Shown one piece after another: positions 1-5,061 of a stretch of 5,061 nucleotides of DNA. Numbering within the stretch: position 1 is the first letter of the stretch; every line of letters starts with the position of its first letter. The stretch comes from Gallionella sp. (GTDB lineage: Bacteria > Pseudomonadota > Gammaproteobacteria > Burkholderiales > Gallionellaceae), in NCBI GenBank assembly GCA_024654105.1, contig JANLID010000235.1, positions 1-5,061 of the forward strand. Direction: 5' to 3'. The translations under genes and the position numbers were made by a program. The notes below the pieces were generated by a model that was not told where the DNA came from, ran no database searches, and worked only from the letters and a program-made list of their open reading frames with translations.

Positions 1-108
1 TTCCATTTCTCAATCAATAGTGAAATCGTAGGGTGCATTCCATGCACCAACGACAATGGTGCATGGAATGCACCCTTGGGTTATTGCTGTTTTGAAAGAG
101 AAATGGAA
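1..108. repeat. Outer 11-bp inverted repeat flanking the hairpin element
   Basis: Bases 1-11 (TTCCATTTCTC) are the exact reverse complement of bases 98-108 (GAGAAATGGAA). They bracket the 20-bp hairpin at 30-76. The right copy abuts the stop codon of the response regulator gene (109-111) and the left copy starts at the window edge, so its true extent is unknown. The sequence between outer and inner arms matches only loosely. The whole 108-bp block could be a small non-autonomous repeat element with terminal inverted repeats, or a larger imperfect hairpin at the 3' end of the transcript. No gene is visible in these 108 bases. Confidence 0.45.
30..76. repeat. Intergenic 20-bp perfect hairpin, dispersed-repeat type
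   Basis: Bases 30-49 and 57-76 are perfect reverse complements (20 bp) around a 7-nt loop at 50-56. Each arm is itself a short palindrome: GGTGCAT-tcc-ATGCACC at 32-48 and GGTGCAT-gga-ATGCACC at 58-74. The DNA therefore holds four GGTGCAT units in alternating orientation and can form one long hairpin or two short ones. The GTAGGGTGC...GCACC type resembles dispersed palindromic repeats found between genes of many proteobacteria (recalled, not searched). It lies 32 bp past the response regulator stop. No T-run follows in the direction of transcription, so it is not a classical intrinsic terminator, but it could protect the mRNA 3' end or slow read-through. Confidence 0.85.
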
Positions 109-1479
109 TTATTCCTCGGATTCTTCCAGTTTCCTGTACAGACTGGACAAGCCGATGTCGAGTTTCTGCGCGGCAGCGCGGCGGTTCCCACTAGCTTCCT
201 CGATCGTTCGAAGGATAATATCCGCCTCATATTTTCGTACCTGCTCGCGCAATGTTCCGGAAGGTTCCGTACCCTCGCCAGCATGAGACAGTTGCACGGC
301 CCTGGTGATTTGCGGCGGCAGGTCGGCAAGCGTGATGCGCCCCCCGTCGGCCAGAATGAGCGCGCGGTCGATGATATTCTCCATCTCACGCACGTTGCCC
401 GGCCAGTCATAGTTCACCAGAAACTCCCCAACGTCGGGATCGAGCGCAACCTTATGTCCGCTATCGACACCGTGACGCTGCATGCCGCGCCGGAGCAGGA
501 ACTCCACGAGGGCGGGAATATCCTGACGCCGTTCCCGCAACGGCGGCATATCAATGTGAAAAACGCTAAGCCGGAAAAAAAGGTCTTCGCGAAACTTGCC
601 TTGGGCGACCATTGCTCCCAGATCGCGATTGGTGGCGGCGACGATGCGCACATCCACGGAGCGTGTCTGTTCGCCGCCCACCGGGCGCACCTCCTTATGC
701 TCGATCACGTGCAGCAGTTTCACTTGCAACGCAAGAGGCAACTCGCCGATTTCATCCAGGAAAATGGTACCGCCATCCGCCTCCAGAAACAACCCCTTTC
801 TGGCCTTGTCCGCGCCGGTGAAGGAGCCCCGGGTATGGCCGAAAAATTCGCTTTCCACCAGGTTTTCGGGAATGGCGCCGCAGTTGACGGGAATGAAAGG
901 GCCGTCGGCGCGCAGGCTCTGCTGATGGATCAGGCGCGCGACCACCCCTTTGCCCGTGCCGCTCTCGCCGGTGATGAGCACCGTGCTATTGGTGCGCGCC
1001 ACCTTGACGGCCATATCTTCCATCTCGCGCATGGCGGGCGAGTTAAATCTGAACACTTCCTCGCCGGCGCCCAGCACCAGCCCGCGCAGCACCCGGTTTT
1101 CCGCGCGCAGCCCGCGCAGATCTGCCACCTTGGTCAACCGGTGCAGCAACTCTTCGTTGTTGAGGGGCTTGATCATGTAATCGGCCGCGCCCGCTTTGAT
1201 GGCCTCGATCGCCGTTTCCACGGAAGCGAAGGCGGTCATCATGATGAACGCCGTATCTATGCCGGCGGCGCGCGCCTGGCGCAGCACATCAATGCCGCTC
1301 AGGCCGGGCAGTTTGATGTCGCACAGGGCGATATCCACGTCTCCCCGGGAAAGCTTTTCCAAGGCAGCTTCGCCGTCGCCCGCCTGTTCCACGGAATAAC
1401 CCGCCTTGCGCAAATGTGCTGCCACCACCTGGCGGATAGCCGGTTCATCGTCAACGACCAGCAGTTGCAGCGATGTCAT
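109..1479 (-). CDS. Sigma-54-dependent response regulator, NtrC/AtoC type
   Basis: This 456-residue protein has the full three-domain layout of NtrC-class activators. The receiver (about 4-118) has acidic pair Asp10/Asp11, phosphoacceptor Asp54, Thr82 and Lys104. A leucine-rich, probably coiled-coil linker (about 119-140) leads to the AAA+ domain (about 145-375), with Walker A GESGTGKG (171-178), loop GSFTGA (218-223), Walker B ending LDEIGE (241-246), arginine-finger candidates Arg297 and Arg303, and WPGNVRE (359-365). A Fis-type helix-turn-helix closes it (about 413-451). It should remodel sigma-54 RNA polymerase with ATP once phosphorylated. The ATG shares four bases (ATGA) with the kinase stop, and GGGAG lies 9 nt upstream, so start and partner are well supported. 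The loop has Ser where GAFTGA is usual, a tolerated variant. Length is normal. Target genes cannot be read from the window. Confidence 0.96.
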   Translation of the reverse strand: MTSLQLLVVDDEPAIRQVVAAHLRKAGYSVEQAGDGEAALEKLSRGDVDIALCDIKLPGLSGIDVLRQARAAGIDTAFIMMTAFASVETAIEAIKAGAADYMIKPLNNEELLHRLTKVADLRGLRAENRVLRGLVLGAGEEVFRFNSPAMREMEDMAVKVARTNSTVLITGESGTGKGVVARLIHQQSLRADGPFIPVNCGAIPENLVESEFFGHTRGSFTGADKARKGLFLEADGGTIFLDEIGELPLALQVKLLHVIEHKEVRPVGGEQTRSVDVRIVAATNRDLGAMVAQGKFREDLFFRLSVFHIDMPPLRERRQDIPALVEFLLRRGMQRHGVDSGHKVALDPDVGEFLVNYDWPGNVREMENIIDRALILADGGRITLADLPPQITRAVQLSHAGEGTEPSGTLREQVRKYEADIILRTIEEASGNRRAAAQKLDIGLSSLYRKLEESEE

Positions 1480-3137
1480 AGCTTATTGCTCCCGCCATCC
1501 GCGAGCAGAGGAAGTGTACCTTGCACCCGCGCCGGCCACTCCTGATCGGGGTGTCTGTGAAGTGAATTACGGGGATCAACGAGAAGTGTTAACCGCACCT
1601 GTGTTCCCTCGCCAAGAGCGGAGTCGATTTCGATTGTTCCGCCATGCTCGGTGATGATGGAGTAGCAGAGCGACAAACCCAGCCCGGTGCCTCTGCTCTT
1701 GGTGGTGAAGAAGGCATCGAACGCGCGGTCGAGCGTGCCCCTGTCCATGCCGCAACCGTTGTCCGCCACGACAAGGCGCACATTACCCTCACACACTTCG
1801 CTGCTCAGCGTAATCTCCCGTGGGCGGTCTTCCGCGGATTCCAGTGCGTCGGCGGCGTTGATCAGCAGGTTCATGACCACCTGCGTGAGCTGGTCGGCCA
1901 CACCGTAGATTGCCGGCAACTGGCTGTCCAGATCGAGTTGCAAACTTACTTGGTGCATTCTTTTGTCGTAACCCATCAGACCGGCGGATACCCGCACCAG
2001 TTCATTCAAGTCCAGCAAGTCGCGCTCCGCCGGCTGGGGCGCGGCAAATCCGGATATCTCGCGGTTGATCGCGGAAATGCGCCGGATTTGGGTCTGGAGT
2101 ATGGCCAGTTTATCCCCCGCCACTTTGCGTTGCCCGGATGCCTGTTCGTCAACCATTTCCTGCAGTACGCCGGACATGGCCGCGATGGGATTGCCGATCT
2201 CATGGGCTACGCCAGCGGCCAGCGCACCCACCGCCGCCATCTTCTCCTGATGGAAATATTTCTGGCGCGCGATCAGCAGCTCCTTTTCCCGCTCGTCCAG
2301 GGCGCTCGCCATATAGTTCACCGCCTGCATCAATTCGCCCACCTCATCGTTGCGTTTCATGGTGGTTAAGGCATTCCGCTTTCCATTGATGATATCCAGC
2401 GCCTGCGCTTTCAGGGCGTGCAAATCGCTGGTGAGCCGCGTGAAAAACAACCCGATGCTTGCGCCCAGCAATAGCAGGCCGATCAACCCGAACATCAGCG
2501 AGGCGAGCGCCGCCGAATCCCATTGCATGATGAAACGTTCCGCCGTTGCCTTTTGCTCTTGCCGTGTTTCATCAATATGCCGGGTAATTTCATTCTTTAC
2601 CTTGATCAATTCAGAATTCATTGCGGCCAACCCTGCCCCGGATGTATCTGCGGCAGCCTGCGCCATCAGCCGCTCGATCCTTGCAAGATTCACACCGGCA
2701 AAGGGAAAACGCGCCACCAGTTCGGCATTCTTTCGCTTGAGCAGCTCGAAATTCGCCTGAAAGCGCTGCACCCCCATTTCCGGGTCATCCGTACCCGAAT
2801 TGACAAAAACCGCCATGACAATGTGAAAGGTAGCTGCATCCACCTGCCTGAGTTTATCCTCGACCTCATAGAGACTCCGCAACTGTTCAAACTTATCCAC
2901 CAGTTCCGCTTTTTTATAAAAGGTGTAAGCGGTGAAAAGCACCACATAGATGGCGACTGCGGCGAATGCCAGGAACCCCTTGACCCGGAGCGGAACTTCA
3001 GAAACGGTCGGTTTCGCCGCCGCGAGCGGGGGTGCATACCCTTCCCTGTCCCGAGCCAAGCCTGTCCTGAGCCCTGTCGAAGAATCGAAGGGATCAACAC
3101 GAGGCTTACCAGTGGTTTCGGCCATCGAGGCGTTCAT
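1476..3137 (-). CDS. Membrane sensor histidine kinase, NtrB/ZraS-like
   Basis: Numbered from the ATG at 3137 (553 residues), it has a cytoplasmic tail (1-51), TM1 (about 52-74), a periplasmic segment of about 130 residues, probably helical, TM2 (about 210-232), HAMP (about 231-283), a HisKA dimerisation domain with His312 in the H-box HEIGNP, and an ATPase domain with N-box Asn423/Asn427, DNGCGM (459-464), an F-box (FDAFFTTKS) and GTGLGL (483-488). It should autophosphorylate and pass phosphate to the overlapping regulator gene. The open frame continues to a GTG at 3200, giving 574 residues, but that start has no ribosome site; ATG 3137 has GGA 7 nt upstream. ATG 3125 is also possible. Residues 16-33 come from a dispersed repeat. 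About 34 residues follow the ATPase domain with no recognised motif. The periplasmic segment has no Cys or heme site, so the signal is unknown. Confidence 0.93.
   Translation of the reverse strand: MNASMAETTGKPRVDPFDSSTGLRTGLARDREGYAPPLAAAKPTVSEVPLRVKGFLAFAAVAIYVVLFTAYTFYKKAELVDKFEQLRSLYEVEDKLRQVDAATFHIVMAVFVNSGTDDPEMGVQRFQANFELLKRKNAELVARFPFAGVNLARIERLMAQAAADTSGAGLAAMNSELIKVKNEITRHIDETRQEQKATAERFIMQWDSAALASLMFGLIGLLLLGASIGLFFTRLTSDLHALKAQALDIINGKRNALTTMKRNDEVGELMQAVNYMASALDEREKELLIARQKYFHQEKMAAVGALAAGVAHEIGNPIAAMSGVLQEMVDEQASGQRKVAGDKLAILQTQIRRISAINREISGFAAPQPAERDLLDLNELVRVSAGLMGYDKRMHQVSLQLDLDSQLPAIYGVADQLTQVVMNLLINAADALESAEDRPREITLSSEVCEGNVRLVVADNGCGMDRGTLDRAFDAFFTTKSRGTGLGLSLCYSIITEHGGTIEIDSALGEGTQVRLTLLVDPRNSLHRHPDQEWPARVQGTLPLLADGGSNKL
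1489..1493 (-). promoter_or_regulatory. Ribosome binding site of the response regulator
   Basis: On the minus strand GGGAG lies 9 nt before the ATG at 1479, inside the last codons of the kinase gene. With the ATGA stop/start overlap this fixes the regulator start and suggests the two proteins are made in coupled amounts. Confidence 0.7.
3039..3092. repeat. Dispersed repeat read in frame inside the kinase gene
   Basis: The 54-bp block starts CCCTTC and ends GAAGGG (6-bp inverted ends). Inside are two 13-bp direct copies, CCTGTCCCGAGCC (3045-3057) and CCTGTCCTGAGCC (3061-3073), 16 bp apart with one mismatch, then a partial third copy CCTGTCGAAG (3073-3082). The CCTGTCCTGAGC...GTCGAAG core resembles a repeat scattered through many bacterial genomes (recalled, not searched). 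Here it makes exactly 18 codons of the kinase, residues PFDSSTGLRTGLARDREG, in the cytoplasmic tail before TM1. It keeps the frame open and lies outside all catalytic domains. Confidence 0.75.
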
Positions 3138-3257
3138 TGCGGTTTCCAAAATAGTGAAGCATTCATGCTTCAAGGCAAGTGCGCGCATGAAATACACCAC
3201 GCTTATTCAGACAATCCAATATCATGTTAACACTCACGGCGGAGAGTGCATACTCTG
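3138..3257 (-). promoter_or_regulatory. Cytochrome-kinase intergenic region with several dyads
   Basis: This is the only sizeable gap between genes, 120 bp if the kinase starts at 3137. It contains AGAGT-gcat-ACTCT (3243-3256), the perfect 8-bp palindrome TGTTAACA (3225-3232) and the 18-bp dyad listed separately. A TTGACA hexamer on the minus strand overlaps the cytochrome stop codon but has no -10 box at the right distance. No sigma-54 (GG-N10-GC) promoter is evident. It may hold a separate promoter for the kinase-regulator pair; the sequence does not prove one. Confidence 0.35.
3155..3172. promoter_or_regulatory. 18-bp dyad upstream of the kinase start
   Basis: TGAAGCAT (3155-3162) and ATGCTTCA (3165-3172) are perfect 8-bp inverted arms around 2 nt. 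The dyad ends 17 nt before the ATG at 3137. On the minus strand it sits between a weak -35-like TTGCCT (3178-3173) and a weak -10-like TATTTT (3153-3148), with a 19-bp spacer. It could be an operator or a small hairpin in the kinase leader. Its position supports the ATG at 3137 over the GTG at 3200. Confidence 0.45.
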
Positions 3258-4319
3258 TCAATCCCCTCCCGCCAGGGAAGGAGAAAGCGGATGAAAGGCG
3301 CGGTTCATGTAGGCGATGACCGCCTCCACTTCGCCTTCCGACAACACCGATTTCCATGCCGGCATGGATGTCTCGGGCAGACCCTCCCGAATCACCGTTC
3401 TCAGGCGTGTCCGGGTCATGCCATGCATGGCGGCGGGGCTGGTCAGGTCGCGCGGATGGGGCTCCATGAAGCTGCCGATCCAGTTGCGCGAGGTGCCGTC
3501 GGCCGCGTGGCAGAAGGCGCAATTCTGCTGATACAGGGTTTCGCCGCGGCGCTCCGTCGCCGTCAGCCCGCTCAACCGGGGAGGCAGGTCATGCAAACGA
3601 TAGGGGCTGGCGCTGGCCATGGCATCTACCGGCGGGTATTCCCCCGGGGTAAATGCCGGCGGGTAATCTCCCGGGGCAAACTGATTGCGCGGATAAGACA
3701 AGGGGCGCAATTCCCAGCGCGCGCCCCCGCTGGCGACATGGGCGCGATCATGGCAACTCACGCAGGAAGCCAGGAACAACCGCTTGCCATCGGCCTGTTG
3801 CGGATCGAGCTGCTCCCAAGGGGTATCCAGCGGGATTTTGCCGGTGGCAAAGGGGGCGGCGGCGTAGCGCTCATGGTTTGGCCAGCCGTTCTCCGCAGTA
3901 TGGTAACGCGTATTCTCCGCCTTCATAATCATGAATTCCTGCCGCACAAAATCTGCCACCGCAGCGATCTCGTTTGGTTGCAGAACAGTGGCAAAGCCCT
4001 TCATGGCTGTATCGGGCCGTCCGTCCCGGATGGATTGCAGCATCCGTTCGCGATCCGGCTTATCCGGCGAGGCATGGGTGAAATCCAACGGCTTGGGATC
4101 AAGAAAGGTAGCTGCCAGCGTACGGGCATCGCCGGAGTAGCCGTGACAGTAGTAACAGCGAAAATTGTAGATGCGCCTGCCCAGCTCGTGTTCCGCGCCG
4201 GCCGGGGCCACCGCAGACTTCAATTGCGCCGCGTCTGCTTGCGCGGTTCCTGGCTGCGCCGGCTCAAGGCAGCCGCTTGCCAGCACGGCCACGGCTACCG
4301 ACAAAAACAACCTTTTCAT
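3258..4319 (-). CDS. Triheme c-type cytochrome, predicted lipoprotein
   Basis: This 353-residue protein starts with a lipoprotein signal peptide; the lipobox ends at Cys17 (LASGC), so it is probably anchored to a membrane on the periplasmic side. Three heme sites are visible: CYYCH (55-59), CVSCH (186-190) and CAFCH (267-271). Met106 (DTAMKGF) and Met319 (TSMPAW) are likely sixth ligands for hemes 1 and 3; the middle heme has no obvious Met. Domains 1 and 3 resemble domains 1 and 2 of the upstream diheme protein, with a further heme domain between them. The Pro/Tyr-rich stretch after heme 2 contains a 9-residue tandem repeat. The ATG overlaps the upstream stop as ATGA, with only a weak ribosome site, so coupling is likely. 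It should carry electrons between periplasmic or membrane partners; the partner enzyme is not in the window. Confidence 0.93.
   Translation of the reverse strand: MKRLFLSVAVAVLASGCLEPAQPGTAQADAAQLKSAVAPAGAEHELGRRIYNFRCYYCHGYSGDARTLAATFLDPKPLDFTHASPDKPDRERMLQSIRDGRPDTAMKGFATVLQPNEIAAVADFVRQEFMIMKAENTRYHTAENGWPNHERYAAAPFATGKIPLDTPWEQLDPQQADGKRLFLASCVSCHDRAHVASGGARWELRPLSYPRNQFAPGDYPPAFTPGEYPPVDAMASASPYRLHDLPPRLSGLTATERRGETLYQQNCAFCHAADGTSRNWIGSFMEPHPRDLTSPAAMHGMTRTRLRTVIREGLPETSMPAWKSVLSEGEVEAVIAYMNRAFHPLSPSLAGGD
3629..3682. repeat. 27-bp tandem duplication within the triheme cytochrome gene
   Basis: Bases 3629-3655 and 3656-3682 are adjacent 27-bp copies, 22 of 27 identical, both starting CCGGCGGGTA. 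The period is nine codons and gives successive PGDYPPAFT and PGEYPPVDA in the protein, in the loop after the second heme. The frame is kept, so this is a protein-level internal repeat and not a disruption. Confidence 0.8.
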
Positions 4320-5017
4320 TTCTTGCTGTTTCCCGATCCTTTATCAAGTTGCCCGGGGTTGGTGTAGCGCCGGAATACAAACTCCGCAATATCGGCGATT
4401 TCCTGGTTGTTAAGCACTTTGCCCCACGCCGGCATTTCCGTGCCGAGACTGCCGTCAGTAATGATCCGGAACAAGGTCGGCCGATTCAACCAGCGCCGTG
4501 AAGTGTCGAGCAGGAAATTGCGCGGCGGAGGGTTGATAAAATAAGCGCGCGGCCCTTTCCCGTCTCCGCTCTGCCCGTGGCAGGCAGAACAGTTTGACTG
4601 GTATAAGGAGCTCCCCTTGATGCGATCGCCCTTCAGACCCAGAGGCATGGGCAAGGACATATCCGAGATGCCGGTATTGGCCATGAATGTTTCACGGATA
4701 TAGTCCACCACAGCCGCTATATCGCTATTGCTGAGCTGGCTACTGAAAGGTTGCATTGCGGTGCCCGCCCGCCCGTAGGTGACGGCGTTAATCATGCGTT
4801 CCCGAGTCAATTTGGCGGCAGACTCGGGCGAGGTGAAATTTCGCGCCGGAGGTTGCAATTTTCCCCACATCGCGCCGGCGCCTTTGTCGCCATGACACAC
4901 CGAGCAAGTATGCTTGAAAATCTGCGCCCCCCGGTTTGTTTCGGGTGTCGCGCCGGTGGAGCCGGCCATCGCCGAACCCCAGCCGCAGAATAGCAGCAGG
5001 GCGCAATAGCGCAGCAT
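4316..5017 (-). CDS. Diheme c-type cytochrome, periplasmic
   Basis: This 233-residue protein has a Sec signal peptide (1-18) with likely cleavage after AMA. Two class I cytochrome domains follow: CSVCH (38-42) with likely ligand Met88 (GTAMQPF), and CSACH (143-147) with Met195 (TEMPAW). Both Met sites lie at the usual place, followed by the expected C-terminal helix. The product should be a soluble periplasmic electron carrier, or a subunit of a respiratory or oxidoreductase complex. Its stop overlaps the start of the triheme gene (ATGA), so the two are probably made together. The ATG at 5017 has AGGG 6 nt upstream and puts the signal peptide at the N-terminus. The frame stays open to the window edge, so a longer N-terminus cannot be excluded. 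The start region lies in a strong hairpin. No specific family name can be assigned with confidence. Confidence 0.93.
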   Translation of the reverse strand: MLRYCALLLFCGWGSAMAGSTGATPETNRGAQIFKHTCSVCHGDKGAGAMWGKLQPPARNFTSPESAAKLTRERMINAVTYGRAGTAMQPFSSQLSNSDIAAVVDYIRETFMANTGISDMSLPMPLGLKGDRIKGSSLYQSNCSACHGQSGDGKGPRAYFINPPPRNFLLDTSRRWLNRPTLFRIITDGSLGTEMPAWGKVLNNQEIADIAEFVFRRYTNPGQLDKGSGNSKK

Positions 5018-5029
5018 ATTGCGCCCTGC
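4996..5029 (-). promoter_or_regulatory. Hairpin covering the ribosome site and start of the diheme cytochrome
   Basis: GCAGGGCGCAATA (4996-5008) and TATTGCGCCCTGC (5017-5029) are perfect 13-bp inverted arms around an 8-nt loop. In the minus-strand mRNA, the 5' arm contains the AGGG ribosome site (5027-5024) and ends with the A of the AUG; UG of the start codon opens the loop. The opposing arm is codons 4 to 7 of the signal peptide. Nine of the 13 pairs form one GC-rich run with a single A-T pair. As drawn, the hairpin would block initiation unless it is melted, for example by ribosomes arriving from an upstream gene or by a regulator. There is no T-run, so it is not a terminator. It could instead be a DNA operator. 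Confidence 0.6.
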
Positions 5030-5061
5030 GAGCCTCCCGGTTTTGGAGTGCTCGATGGGTG
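5018..5061 (-). other. Upstream edge of the cytochrome operon, no stop codon in any minus frame
   Basis: The 44 bases before the diheme cytochrome start contain no stop codon in any of the three minus-strand frames. An upstream gene could run into or overlap the cytochrome gene, or the cytochrome itself could begin further upstream. No promoter is recognisable. A GGGAGG (5038-5033) lies too far from the ATG to be its ribosome site. Confidence 0.4.

Noticed and set aside
30..76. Intrinsic terminator for the operon
   Set aside because: The hairpin is strong, but the sequence after it in the direction of transcription is TACGATTTCACTATT, with no continuous T-run.
1078..1119. 12-bp direct repeat CAGCCCGCGCAG, copies 30 bp apart
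   Set aside because: It reflects the repeated Leu-Arg-Gly-Leu codons of the regulator linker helix.
76..1545. 489-codon open frame on the plus strand opposite the response regulator
   Set aside because: It is antisense to a gene with every expected motif, its product has no recognisable domain, and long antisense frames are common in GC-rich coding DNA.
1644..2369. 241-codon plus-strand open frame opposite the kinase
   Set aside because: It is a shadow of the kinase catalytic region; the His- and Gln-rich product matches nothing recognisable.
2523..3230. 235-codon plus-strand open frame opposite the kinase N-terminus
   Set aside because: It is antisense to the membrane and periplasmic segments of the kinase and reads through the repeat, with no signal of its own.
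3239..3264. TTGACA on the minus strand as a kinase promoter -35 box
   Set aside because: No reasonable -10 hexamer lies 16-18 bp downstream, and the hexamer overlaps the cytochrome stop codon.
3353..3368. 16-bp perfect palindrome TCCATGCCGGCATGGA
   Set aside because: It arises from the codons for the conserved Ser-Met-Pro-Ala-Trp heme-ligand motif, so it needs no regulatory explanation.
3420..3431. 12-bp palindrome GCCATGCATGGC
   Set aside because: It lies inside the cytochrome coding sequence (Met-His-Gly region), is short, and has no supporting context.
3163..3522. 119-codon minus-strand frame crossing from the cytochrome end into the kinase leader
   Set aside because: It is an out-of-frame reading of the cytochrome C-terminus, Arg/His-rich, with no motif.
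3246..4367. 373-codon plus-strand open frame opposite the triheme cytochrome
   Set aside because: It is antisense to a gene with three heme sites and a signal peptide; no domain is seen in its product.

Overview
The window carries four genes, all on the minus strand, so transcription runs right to left. The order is a diheme c-type cytochrome (5017-4316), a triheme c-type cytochrome lipoprotein (4319-3258), a membrane sensor histidine kinase (about 3137-1476) and a sigma-54-dependent response regulator (1479-109). Cytochrome 1/cytochrome 2 and kinase/regulator each overlap by an ATGA (start and stop share bases), so each pair is probably translationally coupled. About 120 bp separates the cytochromes from the likely kinase start. 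No RNA gene, CRISPR array, transposase or phage gene is visible, and no stretch over 300 bp lacks a gene.

The organism is most likely a Gram-negative proteobacterium with a cytochrome-c-rich periplasm. Signal peptides, a lipobox, five CXXCH heme sites, a sigma-54 activator and two dispersed repeats of a kind seen in beta- and gammaproteobacteria point that way. A respiratory or lithotrophic betaproteobacterium is a guess; nothing here fixes the genus.

As a unit, the two exported cytochromes (2 + 3 hemes, with outer domains that look paralogous) would carry electrons in the periplasm. The kinase senses an unknown signal through a periplasmic, probably helical domain. It would phosphorylate the regulator at Asp54, and the regulator would activate sigma-54 promoters. 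No convincing sigma-54 promoter lies in the window, so the targets are elsewhere or upstream of the right edge. The enzyme served by the cytochromes is not in the window.

The least ordinary features are non-coding. A perfect 13-bp inverted repeat would bury the ribosome binding site of the first cytochrome gene in a hairpin. An 18-bp dyad lies just upstream of the likely kinase start. A dispersed repeat is read in frame as 18 residues of the kinase N-terminal tail. A 20-bp perfect hairpin, each arm itself palindromic, follows the regulator gene inside a further 11-bp inverted repeat. The second cytochrome also holds a 9-codon tandem duplication. I do not see a clearly new defence or mobile system; the best candidate for new biology is the RNA hairpin over the cytochrome start combined with the undescribed signal of the two-component system.
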